Positions 38,266-52,734 of a DNA stretch of 64,000 nt are shown here, piece by piece (the stretch's first letter is position 1; each line of letters begins with the position of its first letter). Under the pieces are notes generated by a model. That model did no database searches, was not told the DNA's origin, and worked only from the letters and a program-made list of their open reading frames with translations. The stretch lies in the NCBI RefSeq assembly GCF_004027225.2, contig NC_044301.2, positions 20,852,902-20,916,901 on the forward strand, in the 5' to 3' direction. Origin of the DNA: Strigops habroptila (lineage: Eukaryota > Chordata > Aves > Psittaciformes > Psittacidae). The position numbers were made by a program, and so were the translations under genes.

Positions 38266-39080
38266 TGAAGGACTTGACATGCTAACACAGTTGCTTGTTT
38301 CCCTGAAATGACCATTCACTGGTTTTAAGCGTCTCTGTTCTGGTACCAGCTTTGGTGGTGAATTCTTCCATGAGGTTCTCTTGCAATGCAGATGCAGAAC
38401 TATGTTTGTGTCTTCTCTCCAGGAAATTGGGAACCACCTAATTGGCAAGTTGGCTTGTATAAGAGCTTAAATTGTCATGTGCTTTGAGCACCATTTGTTC
38501 TGTAGGTTTATCATCCTCACTATCCTTGTAAGGCAGCCTGTGAAGTGACTTTGCTCCTTCTGAATGCTTTTTAAATCCATTTGCTAGGAGTCTTCAATGT
38601 CCGCTGTGTTGACATTTGTAATAGAGTTTTTGGAATAGGCTCAGCTGCAGTAAAGATCTGCCTGCTCTGCCAGCACAGGCTCTTCTTCTCCCATCTGTGC
38701 TTTACTGCCATCCTCAAGAGTTTTCAGTTAAAATATCTTAAATGCCTGATAGAATCTGGCACCAGAAGCATGAATCGTGCAGCTGCCCTGAAGGAGGAAG
38801 GGGAAAACCCTAGTAACCGAGCCCATTGTTTTAATCAGGACCTCCTGGACCAGCTGAATGAGTCACTCCTTGACTACTTGCCAGCCGTCATTTCACCCCC
38901 ACCTTCATCTGGAAAATGGTTGCTGGTGAAGTAGCTAGTAGATGGGGTTTGCAGTGTGTGAGGAAGCAGGTAAGGCAGTCAGAGCTCCTTCCTGCAAGTG
39001 ATTTTTATAATAAGAGAAAATTAAGGCAGATCAGAGTGAAAGTTAGGAGGGGAGAGTGGCCCTGAGAGAGAAAGCGGTAA

Positions 39081-39488
<408 letters not shown>

Positions 39489-39792
39489 TAGTTTTAACTA
39501 TTTTGGTCTAAAGGGCTTTTTTCTTTAAGCCTTCTCCATCTCTACGGAAATAGTGGGAACCTAACCAGCTCCCTGGTGAGCTCTGATGAGCAATTGTTCA
39601 TGGCTATTTCCAATCTTTTGAAACTTCTGGGACTAGCAGGGTGTGGGGATATGGAAAATACACTTTTATAATGCCTGGGTTCCCAATTCCTAAGGGGAGG
39701 AACCACTACTTATGCTCCTGTCCAAACTGTTGTTGAGGCTGAGATGTTGCACTTCAGGGGGAAAACTCTTTAAGTTGATATATGTTACCAGG

Positions 39793-41165
39793 TGTCCTGG
39801 GTTCAGCTGTAGCAGTAATTTTTCTCCTTCTTAGTAGCTGGTGCAGTGCTGTGTTTTTGACTTTAGCCTGAGAACAATGCTGATAACACACCAATGTTTT
39901 TAGTTGTTGCTAAGTAATGCTTACTCTGACCAAGGACTTTCTCAGTCTCGTGCTCTGCCAGGGAGGAGGGGTATGGGAAGCCAGGAGGAAGCAGAGACAG
40001 GACACCTGACCCAAACTGGCCAAAGGGTATTCCATCCCACAGCACGTCATGCCCAGTATATAAACTGGGGGAGTTACCCGGAAGGCCCAGATTGCTGCTC
40101 GGTCGAGCTGGGTGTCGGTCGGCAGGTGGCGAGCAATTGTATTCTCTCCCTTTGTTATTTCCGTTGTCATCATTATTATTATCATTGGTGGTAGCAGTAG
40201 TGGTTTTGTATTATACCTTAGTTGCAGGACTGTTCTTATCTCAACCTGTGGGAGTTACATTCTTTCGATTCTCCTCCCCATCCCTCCAGGAGCAGGGGGG
40301 AAAAAGGGGGGGGAAGATAGTGAGTGGCTGCATGGTTTTGAGTTACTGGCTGGGCTTAAACCACAACAGTACTTTGTGGCACCCAGCATGGGGCTCGAAG
40401 GGTTGAGATAATGACAGATCTGACCAGAGTGTGTCTAATCGTATTTGTGATAAGCATTCATTGTTTTGGATTAATAGTCACTGTCACAATGTTTATTTAT
40501 TTGCTCTCAGAGTTGTTGCGCTTGGTCTCAGAGTTTCAGCATGTCACACCTTCCTTACAGCCAGTATTTGCTGTCTTAGCATTTATCGGCTGGGGGCCTG
40601 GGCTAAGGTTCTTGTTTCGCTGTACTTCATGGTAATGACTTGTAATACAATAAACTCATTGATCATGAAACTGGTCTGGTTTGCGTTCTCAGTGTGGTCA
40701 TGCACCTCTATACTTTGGGAAGGCATGTAATGGAATTTTTAGCAATTACATATCTCTTTTACCCCCCCCCCCCCTTGGGGGGGTCAACCTATGAAGGGGA
40801 CATTCCCTCACACACACACACCCCCTCTGCTCCCCCACCAGGCTATTTACAGCAGCATTTGAGAATTCTAAAGTTTTGGAATAGCCTTGGAATACCCTTG
40901 AAACCTGCCTGCTGCTTTTGCTGGGGATCAGCATGTTGCCACACATACGACGTGTGTTTTACCCACGGCCATCCCACCCTGGGAACACCCTATTTTCGGT
41001 CTGATCTCGAAAGTTAAGCAGGGTCGGGCTCGGGTCTTGTTTAGGGGTTAAACGACCATATAGGAGGACCACCAAGAGATTTTCCCTGAGGCTGGACAGG
41101 TCATGAGTGGCAGGGTGTGTGGGATTGTATGGGCAAGCACCTGGGCCAGTGGCTGCAGCTGAACC
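39793..41165 (+). mobile_element. ERV-L-like copy A2, right-arm mirror
   Basis: It comprises LTR 39793-40368, altered primer site 40377-40394, leader membrane frame from 40411 and 5S-derived block 40963-41029. The leader frame opens as MTDLTRVCLIVFVISI but is broken near 40590 by a one-base loss in a G-run, and again near 40690. The left copy is open at the first site. Confidence 0.86.
40963..41029 (+). repeat. 5S rRNA-derived block (A2 mirror)
   Basis: CACGGCCATCCCACCCTG, then GTCTGATCTCGAAAG and TTAAGCAGGGTCGGGC, as in the left arm, with small indels around 40993-41000. Confidence 0.86.
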
Positions 41166-41600
41166 CCAACACCAGGAAAGTGAATAGGAGGTATGAAATA
41201 GCAATTACTTTGCTGGTCAGAGTAGAAATTGGACAACTCTCCTGGCTTGTGCATTGAGCCTTGTTTCCAGGGTAGGTCCCTCTGGAGTTTGAAATAGTGC
41301 TGAGCAAGGGGCTCCAGAGTTCCTGCACAGAGGTTATGCAGTTGCTGTGTGAGTCCATGCCAGCCTGGACTGCCCACGCCACTCCCCTGTTGCAAGAGCC
41401 AGCCTTGGCCTTTAGCTTCCTAATTGATTACTGAACTCTGTCCTCTGTGTGGCAATGCAGCATTCATTGTCAAGCAGTTGTATTGTTCAAGATCCAACAT
41501 AACACCATGTGCTAGGTTTGCTCTCTGTACCCAGGGAGCAAAAAAGTGCAGGCTAGTTGACTTGCTTAGGTTTTTGTCCAGAATTTGTTCTTGGCCTCTT
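41166..41600. other. Unassigned between two ERVs (mirror)
   Basis: Mirror of 16817-17240. No feature recognised. Confidence 0.4.
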
Positions 41601-44600
41601 TGTTGTAGTTTAAGCCCAGCCGGTGACACAGAACCACGCAGCTGCCACCTTCTTCCCCCCCAGCTCTGGGCAGGATGGGCGAGGAGAATCGAAAGAATGT
41701 AAACCCCGCGGTTGAGATAAGAACAGTCCAATAACTAACAAAACAACTACTACTACTACTGAATAATAATAACGATAAGGAGAAATAACAAGGGGAGAGA
41801 ATTATAAAACTGAAAAAGGGAATGGAAAAAAAGCCATCAATAACACAAGTGATGCACAATACAATTGCTCACAACCTGCCTGACGATACCCAGCCTGACC
41901 CGAGCAGCAATCTGGGCCTTCTGGTGACTCCCCCAGTTCATATACTGGGGCATGATGTGCTGTGGGTATGGAAACCCCTTTGGCTAATTTGGGTCATGTG
42001 TCCTGTCTCTGGCTTCTCCTGGGCTTCCCGTGCCCCTCCTCACTGGCAGAGCATGAGAGACTGAAAAGTCCTTGATCAGTGGTAAGCATTACTTAGCAAC
42101 AACTAAAACATTGGTGTGTTATCGGCATTGTTCCCAGGACTAAAGCCGAAACAGAGCGCTGCGCCAGCTACTAGGGAAGGTTGAAAAATAACTGTTATAG
42201 CTGAACCCAGGACAGTATCCACCCCTTATTCTGTACCATTCACGTCGTGCTCAGGTCCCACGTTTTTCAATATACCATTGCTTTTTCTCTCTTGATGTAT
42301 ATGTGTGTGTGTGTATATATATACACAAACACACACACGCAAAGAGACAGATATCATTCCTTAGTCCATGGACCATCCCTATAAAGTTTGCTGAGTTCCT
42401 TCCGTCCATGATGTCAGGCTACATCTGTCGCAACAGTTTTTCAGGGCAGGAGGGACGGTGTGTAGTGTTGGATTGTTGCCTGCTGACGACACCGCTGAAT
42501 TCGTCTGGTCACTGCTGAGCTTGTCTTGTAGGCTTAAATCATAGGTTTAAAATAACAATAGTGTGTGTGGCTTTAAACTAACATAGGAAAATACAGCAAA
42601 CCATTCTAACTTGCTAACACGTAGAGAGAAAGGAATGTTTGGCTGACGGGGGAAGGAACATCACAGGACTGATAACAACTAAGGAGACAGTAAATAAGAC
42701 CAAGGATGCTAACCTTCAAGATAACAGAAACCCGAACAGAAGCAAGGACATACCAACTGCTAACTCAGCACTAGGACCTTGCAAGCATGTGCAGGCACTG
42801 AGGTCATTCAGTAAACACGGTGAGGAGACTGTCAGTGACCACCAGAGACCCCCACTCAGCAAGAAAGCGCATGTGTAATTCGAATGCAAATATTATAATT
42901 AGTTCATGGAAAAATGAATATGCATGAGTATGCTAAATATACAGCTGCTGCCGGCAAAGTAACTGGTGCGCTCACCTTTGTGAAATGATTTGCATGTGTG
43001 CCCAGCGCTGCAATAAAGAATGCTGCTTTCTAAAACTCCAAATTGAGTGTTAAGAGAGTTTCTCCCACCCACTTTACGGTAACAGTCTGATCTCATCAAG
43101 TTCATTTCTTAGTTGGGGGGATGATTGGAGAGGAAGTCAGGGTCAGTCAATGGTGACCTGAGGGCAGTACTGGGAGACTCCCGCTGCTTCTGCTGGCTTT
43201 TCCCATGACTGTATTCTCTGCTGACGATCATGACAGCACATATCTCCTTTTCAAAGCCCAGTGTGGCAGAGATGGGCATCTAGGCTGATGGGCTATAGAA
43301 GTGTTTATATAGCAGGTAACAGCGTATAATTGAGTTCATTGGCTGTTTTTCCCCAAAATTAAATCCCTTGAGGTACACACCGGACTTGCCCATCTTTCCC
43401 GCATTACCCACCAAGTATATCTAGGTCCCTGAGCGAAAGCAATCCTCAAATGAGTTGGTCTTTTACCTGAACAGGAATAACACAGAGACTGTCTTCCCCA
43501 GCAAATTCTTTGTGTGCACCACAGGAACTTTATCCCCCTCTACAGTGCGTAAAAGTTCTGATTGGGGCTGGGGCCAGCCCTGCTGGCAGATCCCCTAGTG
43601 TTGACCAACCAGGTGGCTTTTGCTAAACGTGTATCCCAGTGTTTTGAAAGTCCACCACCATTGCTCTCAGTGTAGTTTTTAACAGCCCATTGTTACCGTT
43701 CGATTTTCCCCAGAGGCCTGGTGCATGGTAGGGGATGTGATATCCCCACTCAATGCCATGCTCTTTGGCCCAAGTGTCTATAAGGTTGTTCCGGAAATGA
43801 GTCCCTTTGTCTGACTCAATTCTTTCTGGGGGTGCCACGTCACCAGAAGACATGTTTCTCAAGGCCCAGGACAGTGTTCCGGGCAGTGGCATAGGGGCAC
43901 TGTGTATGTTTCCAGCCATCCGGTTTTTGCTTCCACCAAGGTGCTTGCCTTGGTGGGTCGGTGGGAGTATGATATAGTCAATCTGCCAGGCCTCCCCATA
44001 TTTGTACTTCAGCCATTGTCCTCCATACCAGAAGAGGCTTTAACCCCTTGGCTTTGCTTAATTGCAGCACGTTTCACATTTGGTGAAATAACCTGGGCAA
44101 TAGCGTCCATTGTTAAGTCCACCCCCTCGATCACAAGCCATCTATTTGTTGCATCTCTGCCTTGATGGCCTGAGGTGTCCATGGGCCCACCGGGCTAAAA
44201 AATATTCACCCTTATGTTGCCAATCTAAATCCATCTGAGCCACTTCAATCTTAGCAGCTTGATCCACCTGTTGGTTGTTCTGGTGTTCCTCAGTGGCCGA
44301 CTCTTGGGTACATGAGCATCTACGTGGCGTACCTTCACCTCCAGGTTCTGCGCCCGAGCAGCGATATCTTGCCACAGTGCAGCAGCCCAGATGGGTTTAC
44401 CTCTGCGTTGCCAGTTGCTCTGCTTCCATTGCTGCAACCACCCCCACAGGGCATTTGCTGCCATCCATGAGTCAATATAAAGTACTGGCCATGTTTCTCA
44501 TTCAGCAGTGTCCAAGGCCAGCTGGATGGCTTCCACCTCTGCAAACTGACTCCATTCACCCTCTCCTTCAGCAGTTCCTGCAACTTGTCACAGGGGACTC

Positions 44601-44790
44601 CACACAGCTGCCTTCCATCTCCGATGCTTTCCCACAATATGGCAGGACCCATCAGTAAACAAGGCATATTGCTTCCCTTTTCTGACAGTTTATTATACGG
44701 TGGGGTTTCTTCAGCACACATCACCTCCTCCTCTGGTGACATTCCAAATCTTTGCCTCTGGCCAGTTCCTGGTGACTTCTAGGATGACCT
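41601..44790 (-). mobile_element. ERV-L-like copy C1, right-arm mirror
   Basis: It comprises 3' LTR 41601-42214, nested LTR D 42527-43084, integrase and RNase H (about 43350-44785) on the minus strand. It carries the same stops and integrase frameshift as the left copy, plus extra single-base indels, for example near 43890 and 44690. Confidence 0.87.
42527..43084 (+). repeat. Solo LTR D, right-arm mirror
   Basis: 558 bp with the target duplication GTCT on both sides (42523-42526, 43085-43088). It is 16 bp shorter than the left copy, and the embedded primer-site-like sequence is lost (reads AGAAACCCGAACAG near 42726). Confidence 0.82.
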
Positions 44791-45804
44791 TCAGGAGATA
44801 GTGAGAGGAGGAGTGAGCATGACAGAAACACACATGAGCTTCAAGTGCAGAGAAACCGAGCTCCACATCCACCCAAGCACACAGCTGTACTCATGTGCCA
44901 AGGAAAACGGGACAGCCTCATCATCAGACGTAACAGGAGGGACAGACTCCTTCACTTTCCTTATATATTTTTCTTGATAATCCAATAAAAAAATGGATTT
45001 GTTCAGAGATTATTTTTAATGGAGCAAAGACAATAAATTTCTAGACATTTCTTCAGTGCTGAAACACGTACACATTTCCCAAGGTATAACTGTAGTTAAC
45101 ACTGGTATGGGTCAGTTAAGAACAGCCTTACGCTCAGAACTGCCTTTAATAGGTACTAGATTAAATGCAGGTTTCTCGGTAAATGCTGATAGGATACTCT
45201 AAATAATAAAACCCAAGAAAGTAAAGCTAACAAACAGTAAGACTCACAGTTACTGCTACAAAACAATAGGCAAAGGCTTTTTTCCATCAGAAAAATACAA
45301 GTTGAGAAGCCAGGCAACTGACTTGATGACAGTGGTTTCCATTTCCCATGGTCTTTCATGAGGGCTCCAGAAAGAGGACTAAGCCCAGAAACTGGAACTG
45401 CTTGTCCACTGCTAGTTCTACTAGAGGAGTCACTGCCATTTGAAAGATTATGCATATATTTTTATTTTAACTTAAAAAACCCCAACCCTCTCAAAGGTAG
45501 AGCAGGCCCAAGCTCAGCAGGCCCACACTGGCCCGAATAGCTGTGACCAGTTTTGTTCAAATCTCCAAGGCAGCAGCTAAGTTGTCTTTCCAACTTGAAG
45601 ATGGCAGCAAGAAGAATAATTGCCTTTGTTTTACCTTTCTGTGCTTTTGCTCTAAGATTCAGATAACATTTTCTAACATACACTTTTAACTTATCCAGTG
45701 CAAGGCTTTTCAGCAAGGTCCATGATGCAACTTCTGAAAAAAGGTGAATGACATTTTCATCTTTGGCCTTGCTAATAAGGCAGAGAGATTCTCTGCTTTA
45801 AAGT
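44791..45804. other. No gene recognised (mirror of 12621-13624)
   Basis: Non-coding by inspection. No SPG7 exon 3 was found. Confidence 0.4.
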
Positions 45805-46487
45805 TGTCAGGGTCCAACTGGAGAAAACCCCAGTGTCGGACCCATTTCGTTCGTGATCTCCAGAGTGAAATTAAGATGCAAACAAGGTCAAGTACCGTAA
45901 TCAATCAGGTTTTTTATTACAAAAAAGACAATTTTTATAAAAAAAGGAGATAGCAAAAGGACAGATTGGAAAAAAAGATAGAAATTAAGCAAGAATTTGG
46001 GGTGCAGAGAGAGTCACCACCAGGGATCCAGCAGTGTCCCAGGGATCCGTAGTCGTCGTCCTCCGGTGGTGGGAGTCCTCCAGGGCCCGTAGTCAATATC
46101 GGAGCAGAGTGTCCCCAAGAGCCTGTAGTAGTCGTCGGAGGTGGGTGTCCCCTGTGGAGGGTGTCCTCCTGGCAATTACCTTTTCCCCCTTTTATTATGA
46201 GTTGAGGGGAGTACCTCTGTTCTTAATGTCACATACTACACATTGCTGGTGGACCAGTTTTTGCTGGTCTTGCAGCCAGCTCTTCAACTGCACACCTGCA
46301 GCAATTCCTCACACCAATCCTCAAGTCTAGCTCCTCCCCACCCATCTCTCAGGCAATGGATGGTGGAGTCCCATTTCGGCTCCTCACACCCATCTCAGGC
46401 AATGGATGGTGGAATTGCATCTCAGCTTTTCATACCAATCTTTGAGACAATGGAGGGTGGAGTCTGATTTCAGTTCAGTCTCTCACA
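45805..46487 (-). repeat. Third-family solo LTR, right-arm mirror
   Basis: It is flanked by AAAGT on both sides (45800-45804, 46488-46492), mirroring the left ACTTT duplication, and includes the same three tandem U3 repeats. Confidence 0.84.
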
Positions 46488-46757
46488 AAAGTCTGCAGTT
46501 TTTAAATTAGCTTTTCGGGTCTAATGACTCAAGTGCTTACTTAATCGTGCTGAGCTCCTTGTGGAAAGGTGCTGCTGTTCATCCCTGTCACTAAACAAAA
46601 ACCTAGAACCTCTGCAAAACGCACACAGCTCCCAAAGCCAAGAATAGAACAGCTTTATTTCAGTAATGCAAGCAGTGAAGGTAAGGAAAAGGTAATACTC
46701 TTACTAAACAAGACCTTTTCCCCTCTTCCACCTGTACAATTGCTTTTCAGGACTCAC

Positions 46758-46861
46758 CTAAGAGATTCTAAAGCCCAGACTGGATCTCAAATTATGTGTT
46801 GTTTCACCAGGACTCCACCGAGACCTTGACATGTGGGGAAATGTGTTGGTGACAGAAGGCT
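46758..46861 (-). pseudogene. SPG7: SPG7 exon 2, right arm
   Basis: Mirror of 11568-11670 with one extra base (104 bp; GGG for GG near 46777), placed just before the second stop. The upstream TGA is also present. Splice sites are preserved. Confidence 0.84.
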
Positions 46862-48028
46862 CTGAGGAAGAAGAAAAACAAAAAGCCAACTATTAGAAAA
46901 TGACTGTGACCGCTTAACCTTTCTGTGCACTGTGAAACTAAGATTTCTAAACATGAAAATATTGTGGGTAAGTTGCAGGAGCAGCAGCTGGGAGACTGAA
47001 TGTTATTCCTGGCTGTGCTGTACGCTCACCATGTGACTTTGAAGATGTTGTTTATAACCCAGTTTAAAGAAAGCACATGTATAATTAGAAGCATACACTC
47101 AGAACACTTAAAACTTTATCTTTTCCTCCCTGTAGCTCTGTTCTTCATTGTAAAGATATGTTAGAAGTCAGTTCTTAAAATGTAGAGATACCTTCCCACA
47201 ACTGGAAATCTTAAGGACTAGTACTTTGTACCCTGCTGCACGGCAGAAAGGGCAACACAGCCATTTCCCCAGGGTATTTCAGCAGTAATCCTGCAGTCAA
47301 TATTCGCATTTAAAGGCAACTTCACAGCATTTGAACTAACATTTACTAATGCTCTTACTGAACACAAGTCTGGCACCTTCTCCAATGTGTGATTCCCTGT
47401 CTCACCACCCCTCTACTGCACAGGCACAAGTTTCCCTGCAGCAAACCAGACAGGAGCACTGACTAGGCTGAAATCCCTCACCCTCTTTTCCTGGTTTGCT
47501 GGGCAGCAGCATGAAAGCTTTCACTGGCCCAAGATGGTAACCTCTTGGGGTTGATACTTTCTGGAACAGAACAGCTTAGACTAGTTTAAATCGATAACAG
47601 AAAAACCTGGCATGTTTCAAAAGAAGTCCTACAATTGTTCTTCCTCCACTGCCTACTTAGATGGGCAGTGCTTTTTCACTGCACTGCAGAAAACCACAAC
47701 AAAAGTCTGAATTCATGTTGGAGGCCTCGTTTAAACAAGAGCCTTGCCTTGTGCTTTAAGGGCTAGGTTGGAGACTCCTGTGATACCAGCAGCACAGCAA
47801 GATGGGGGAAAACACATCTGTGGTGCGCACCAATGTGGTGGATGTTTACATCACAAGAGATACAAAGAGCCAGCACCAAGTTCGAAAAAATCCCTTTAAT
47901 CAACATTTTCTTCCTTACGACAGCCTAGATATAATCTTCATACAGTATGACCCCAAGTTACTACTATAAAGCACTACAACGATGGACCTGTGGGACGATC
48001 CAACCCGAGACACCCTCCAAGGAAAGCA

Positions 48029-49000
48029 AGAGCCCGTTCACACACGGAGCCGGGGGGGCTGACCCAGCTCTCCCCCTCTCTTCCACACTCGCCTCCTCCT
48101 CCCCTGCTCCCGGTCCCGCAGGCACGGCGCCGGGCCGGACTCTCCCCAGGTGAACGCTGCCGGAAGAGATGAGGGGAGGGGCTCCGTGAGGCGGCGGCAC
48201 CGGACTGCTCCAGCGGGGTCCTCCCCGGTGCTCGGCACTACACCTTCCGCCGCACCCGGGAGCCCTGCCCCGTGGCTAGCCCGCTCCGCGGGCTCCGCCG
48301 CCGCCCCATTACCTGCAGGCCACGTCCCGCGCCAAGGGCAGCGCCGCCGCGCCCCCAGAGCAGCGGCAGCAACCGCAGCAACAATGCCATAACCCACCGG
48401 CCGTCCCACTCTGCCTAGAGACCTTTGAAGGGCGGCCGCAGCTAGCGGGCGCTGAAGAGCCGCTGAGGGGAAGGCCGCGGGAGCTGGCCGCTGTACTCGC
48501 CGCCACCCCAGGAGCTGGATGAGTCAGTGGGGACAGAAATACCCAGTGAAGAGCGAACAGCCATCTTGGAAAGGGGCCGGCAGTAAGCGGACTGCCATGC
48601 CTCAAGATGGCGGTTACAACCGTTGGCCTCGCCCCCGGTCGCAGCCGCGCGGGGACTATCGGGACGGCCTGAGCGGTTAGCACAGCAACGGAGAATCCAC
48701 AGCTACAGCGCCTGTCCAGCCACAATCCCGGCTGCCCGGCCTCAGCCAGGCACGTCCCAAGGCGGGCTGCCTTCTGCAGATGAACCCCAGGCCAAGGTCT
48801 GCCTGGCCAAGTCCCCATGAGCGGACAGTTCCCACAGCCAGGCCTTGTCCAGGCCCTGCAGCGCAGGTAGGTCCCTAGCCTTGGCCAGGCCGCCCCAGCA
48901 GATTTAGGCAGGAGGAGAATTAACAGCTAGGAGGAGCAAGCAGGTTTCTGCAGGCACAGGAGAGAGTTTGCAGCCACGGCAGGCGGGGAGACCTGGCACT
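48029..49000 (-). promoter_or_regulatory. SPG7: CpG-island promoter, right arm
   Basis: Mirror of 9430-10400, with both YY1-like sites (near 48560-48569 and 48602-48612) upstream of exon 1 on the minus strand. Confidence 0.63.
48313..48390 (-). pseudogene. SPG7: SPG7 exon 1, right arm
   Basis: Mirror of 10039-10116, 78 bp, open. On the minus strand it is the first of the series exon 1, 2 (here), 4, 5 (spacer), 10, 11 (left arm). Confidence 0.72.
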
Positions 49001-52000
49001 AGGGCAGCAGTAATTACACAACTAGCCCTGCTCTGGGATTTTTATCGCTCTTAACATCATGTCCCCCATAATTGTAAAGGCTGGGAAAAGAAGAAAGAAA
49101 CGACCTCTCCAATCTTAAATTCATCAGAGAGGGAAGAGACCAGCTCCCTCCCTCTGCAGCTGTTGCTGAGGAAGACTTCCCTTCTGATAGCTCAATTAGC
49201 TCTGAAAACAACATTTAGTATCTGCAGCTGAGCATGATGGATTATCAAGTGCGCTCAGAAGTGAAATGAGTGAACAAATAATATATACAATGATGTTTGC
49301 TCTTTGTCAGGCAGGTTAGCTGGCTCCCGTGTTCTGTTTTCTGTGGAAAAGCCATTACAATGTGTTTGACAACTCATGGTAGCCGAGCTACAACACAACC
49401 GGTAGCCTGCATTTGAAATTGTTCTGTTGGTGCATGTGTGTGGTTCTAACAGGGGTGGACTCTTTCCCCCCCCCCCAAGCATTACACCAGGGTGTGTCAA
49501 GGTTATGAGTAGTGTTAAGTTCCCTGTGTACAAATACCACAAAGGTCATTGTATTTTAAGTCCCTGATCCTAAATCTTGTGTAATCTCTTCCTGTTTTGC
49601 ACTAGTTGTGCACTGCAGAGTGGGTGGCCTCAATGTGCTCTGATGAGTATTTCTTTGGGGCAGGAAGGCATTTCGGAGCCATCGCCTCCCTCCTACCACA
49701 GTTACACCCTTCTTGCTCTACTGAAATGAATATGTGAGGCCAGCAGGTCTGATCTCTCCTGCCCAATTTCTTTGATGTGCCATTGAGGAGTCATGTTTCC
49801 TTCTCCTCTCCTGTCTTGCTGACCAGGATAGTTTTTGCAGCATTTTCTCTCTCACTCCTGTCCATATTTCTCCCCTCAGGTTGCTCCAGGATGACTTTTA
49901 GGTTCCTCGCTGTTGTTCTCCTAACTTACCTGTCCTCAACTATCTCAGGCATTCTTGAATAGGAGGTTGCAGGGCTACATAAAATAATAATAAATTATCT
50001 CCCTTCCCAGCAGGTCTGAATTAGCATCCTCTTTCTAGAAGAGTCTCTTAGGATGTTAATTGTCATCTGCCCCCTGGGATGTGTCTAAGTAAACCTTCTA
50101 CCAGCAAGATCTATTAGCATGTTAATGTCCTCCTCACTCCTGGAAGTCTCTTTGTATCACTGGCTTAATCATCAAACAGCTTAATTTACAGACACAAAAT
50201 TAAACTGGTTGCAATTAATCTGGTCATAGCTCGCAGTGTCGTGGTGGGGAGGTGACAGTGGCTGTGGAGATACAGATCCCACCTGGCATGGCCGGACAGA
50301 CCGAGCTGGTGCTGCAGTGGCCCTAAGTGGCTAGGCCGGGGAAGGAGTGGATAAAAAACTCTGTCTAAGCACAAACACAGGCAGAGCAGAAGCCCTTTGT
50401 TCTGTGTCACCTGTGCACGACACCCTGCTTGGCCTGGTGGCTGCTGCAGAGATGAAGTGTCATGTCTTCACCCACCCTGCAGAAGGATCCGTGGCGGTGG
50501 GGTATTTATGCCCCAGCTATGTTTGGAAGAGGAAAGGGCTCATTTGGAAATGCTGTGCTCTCTGGCACAGGCACAGAGGTATGGGATCTCCACTGGGGAT
50601 ACAGCAACTACAGCAAAGTGCACCAGGGACCAAGGGGCTATGGGGCCCCTCACTGCCCCTCAACCATGGCAAGGTACCAGCCCTACTTCCACTTCACTCA
50701 AGGCATGTCACACCTTGCTTCCATCCATTTTCTTGATTAGACTTGTTGCTAATTAGGCCTGATCTATTTTTAAAGAGTTGCATCATTTAAAGGGAATTAC
50801 GGCCTGATTAGAAGTGGAGCAGTGCAGTTTGCTTAGACAGGACTTCAATGACTTCTGCCATTCTTACCCAAGAGCGAGCCAACTAGGTTTCACGACACCT
50901 GCTTTATAGGTTTGCTCTAGCTTCTGCAAAGACAAAATTGGACCCATTTAATGATGGAGGGCAGAGAAAGCTGAATGGGTCCAAGGCTCATCATGGACAA
51001 CCCCCCAGCTGAATCTGGGTGGGCTCACCGACTGGAACAAGCAGCACTCCAGGGCTGTAGGGCAGCTGGGCTCTCGCTGTGATGCTCCTGGCCAGAAGCT
51101 GCAGGTCTGGATGTGACAAAACTGTACTGAACTATGAGGACTGGTTATTTACAGACACACCACGTAGCTGGAGTTGACGTGATTCCTATTCCTCCTTTCA
51201 CACTGAGCCTCAAAGGTAACCAGATGATGAAGCACTGGGAAGGGGGCCTGGGGGGTCCTCACTTTGCTGGTGCCAACAGAAAGGGTTGCCAGAAGGGAAA
51301 GTCAAGAGGTTTTACCCTATGTGCAGCAGGCACCCGTCATGGCCGCACTGTGACTTCTGCATGGGCAGCTCAGGCTGTGTACGTGGAAATGAGCACTGTC
51401 CTCTCTGCGTGTGCGAGATATGACCTTGGGAAAGGTGGCTTCAGTCACTGCCCTTGGACTGGCAATATGCTCCTTTGGGAGTAAGCCAACACTCTGAGAA
51501 GACAGATATAACCTGATCCAGGCTTGGCCTTGCTGGGATGTGCTCTAGCTGTGACATCACTCAGTAATGCCACGTGTATTTACTACTGGGGAAAGGTGCT
51601 GGACTGGAGTCTGAAATCTCTGGTTTATCTCCTGAGCAGGTTAGGAACAGGAAGCAGCATTAGCAGCCCCATCTTGTGTTTTTCAGGCCAAGAGAAATCA
51701 GTTTCCACAGCCAACACAGCTCTCTGCTCTGCTACTTTGGAGAATCCACATCTCCTATTTCTGTGCTCCCTGTAAGACAGTCTTACTGCCCTTGTCCCTG
51801 CCCCCTGAGTCTCAGGAAGCTCCTTGCAGGATGCCATCAACCCACCCCCCCACCCCCCAGCTTGGCTCCAGCTCATTTCAACACAGCACTCTGCAAACTG
51901 AAAGAATGGATACCTGGCATCAGATGGCCACTGTGCCACCAACAGACTTCACATCCATAACAAATCGAAGGGTTAAATGTAGAGCTGAAGGTGCTAGAAG

Positions 52001-52734
52001 GTAAATTCAGACTCTTTCAAGGGATGAAAAATTGCTGTTACCCCCCCAGCAGCAGAAGCCAGGCCGCCTCTGTGGCAGGACAAAAATGCACAGCTCGGTG
52101 ATGCCCTAGAGTATTCCAGCACCCTTCAGCAGCGTGCACCTGTCATGTACCAGACGGGTTTTCTTTAGATTACTTCTTTGCAGATGACAAGTCAAGGTCA
52201 CGGGATAGATGCTCCCCTTCAGCATAGCAAGGCCAAGCATCCAGGAAAGCCTCAGGCTTGGGGAAAAAAAGCTATACTTAAAAGACCACGCTTCTTGTCC
52301 CTCAAGCACAGTGAGACCCCTCACCAGGGAAAGATCTGTTCAGCAAGTATCCTCTTCATATGAGCCAGTCCAAAACCATCACACCTATTCCTCCAGGAAC
52401 AGCTTGGGATCACTGCCACTGCCAGACCCACCTCCCAATCTGCTCCTCTTGCACGCAGAGGACAGCATGGCACTTAACACTGCTCCTCCCGGGGTCAAGG
52501 AGGAAACCCCCAGCCTCACGGCGAGGCAGCTGGTGGGCATAAGGCATAACTGGGACATGGTGCTGAGGTACAAACTTATGTTCAAGTCACCTCTATAGAC
52601 TGTCGAGTTTAAGATAGGAAGGTAACTGATGGCCATAGGCAGGGGACCAGAGGGAATCAGCTGTACAGCAGCAGTGACCAAACTGCTAGCCATGGCTTAC
52701 GAATTGCTAGAAGGGCAAAGTCAATGCAATAAGA
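49001..52734. other. No gene recognised (mirror of 5692-9429)
   Basis: The only longer frames are plus-strand 50347-50736, 51134-51484 and 52209-52598 (the last is open here but frameshifted in the left arm). None shows a domain or defensible splice context. Confidence 0.4.

Noticed and set aside
51134-51484. 116-codon frame open in both arms
   Set aside because: Openness in both arms is not independent evidence because the arms are copies. No domain, signal or splice context.
52209-52598. 129-codon frame in the right arm
   Set aside because: A one-base indel breaks it in the left arm (APPRGQGG in place of APPGVKEE) and no homologue is recognised, so it was left as non-coding.
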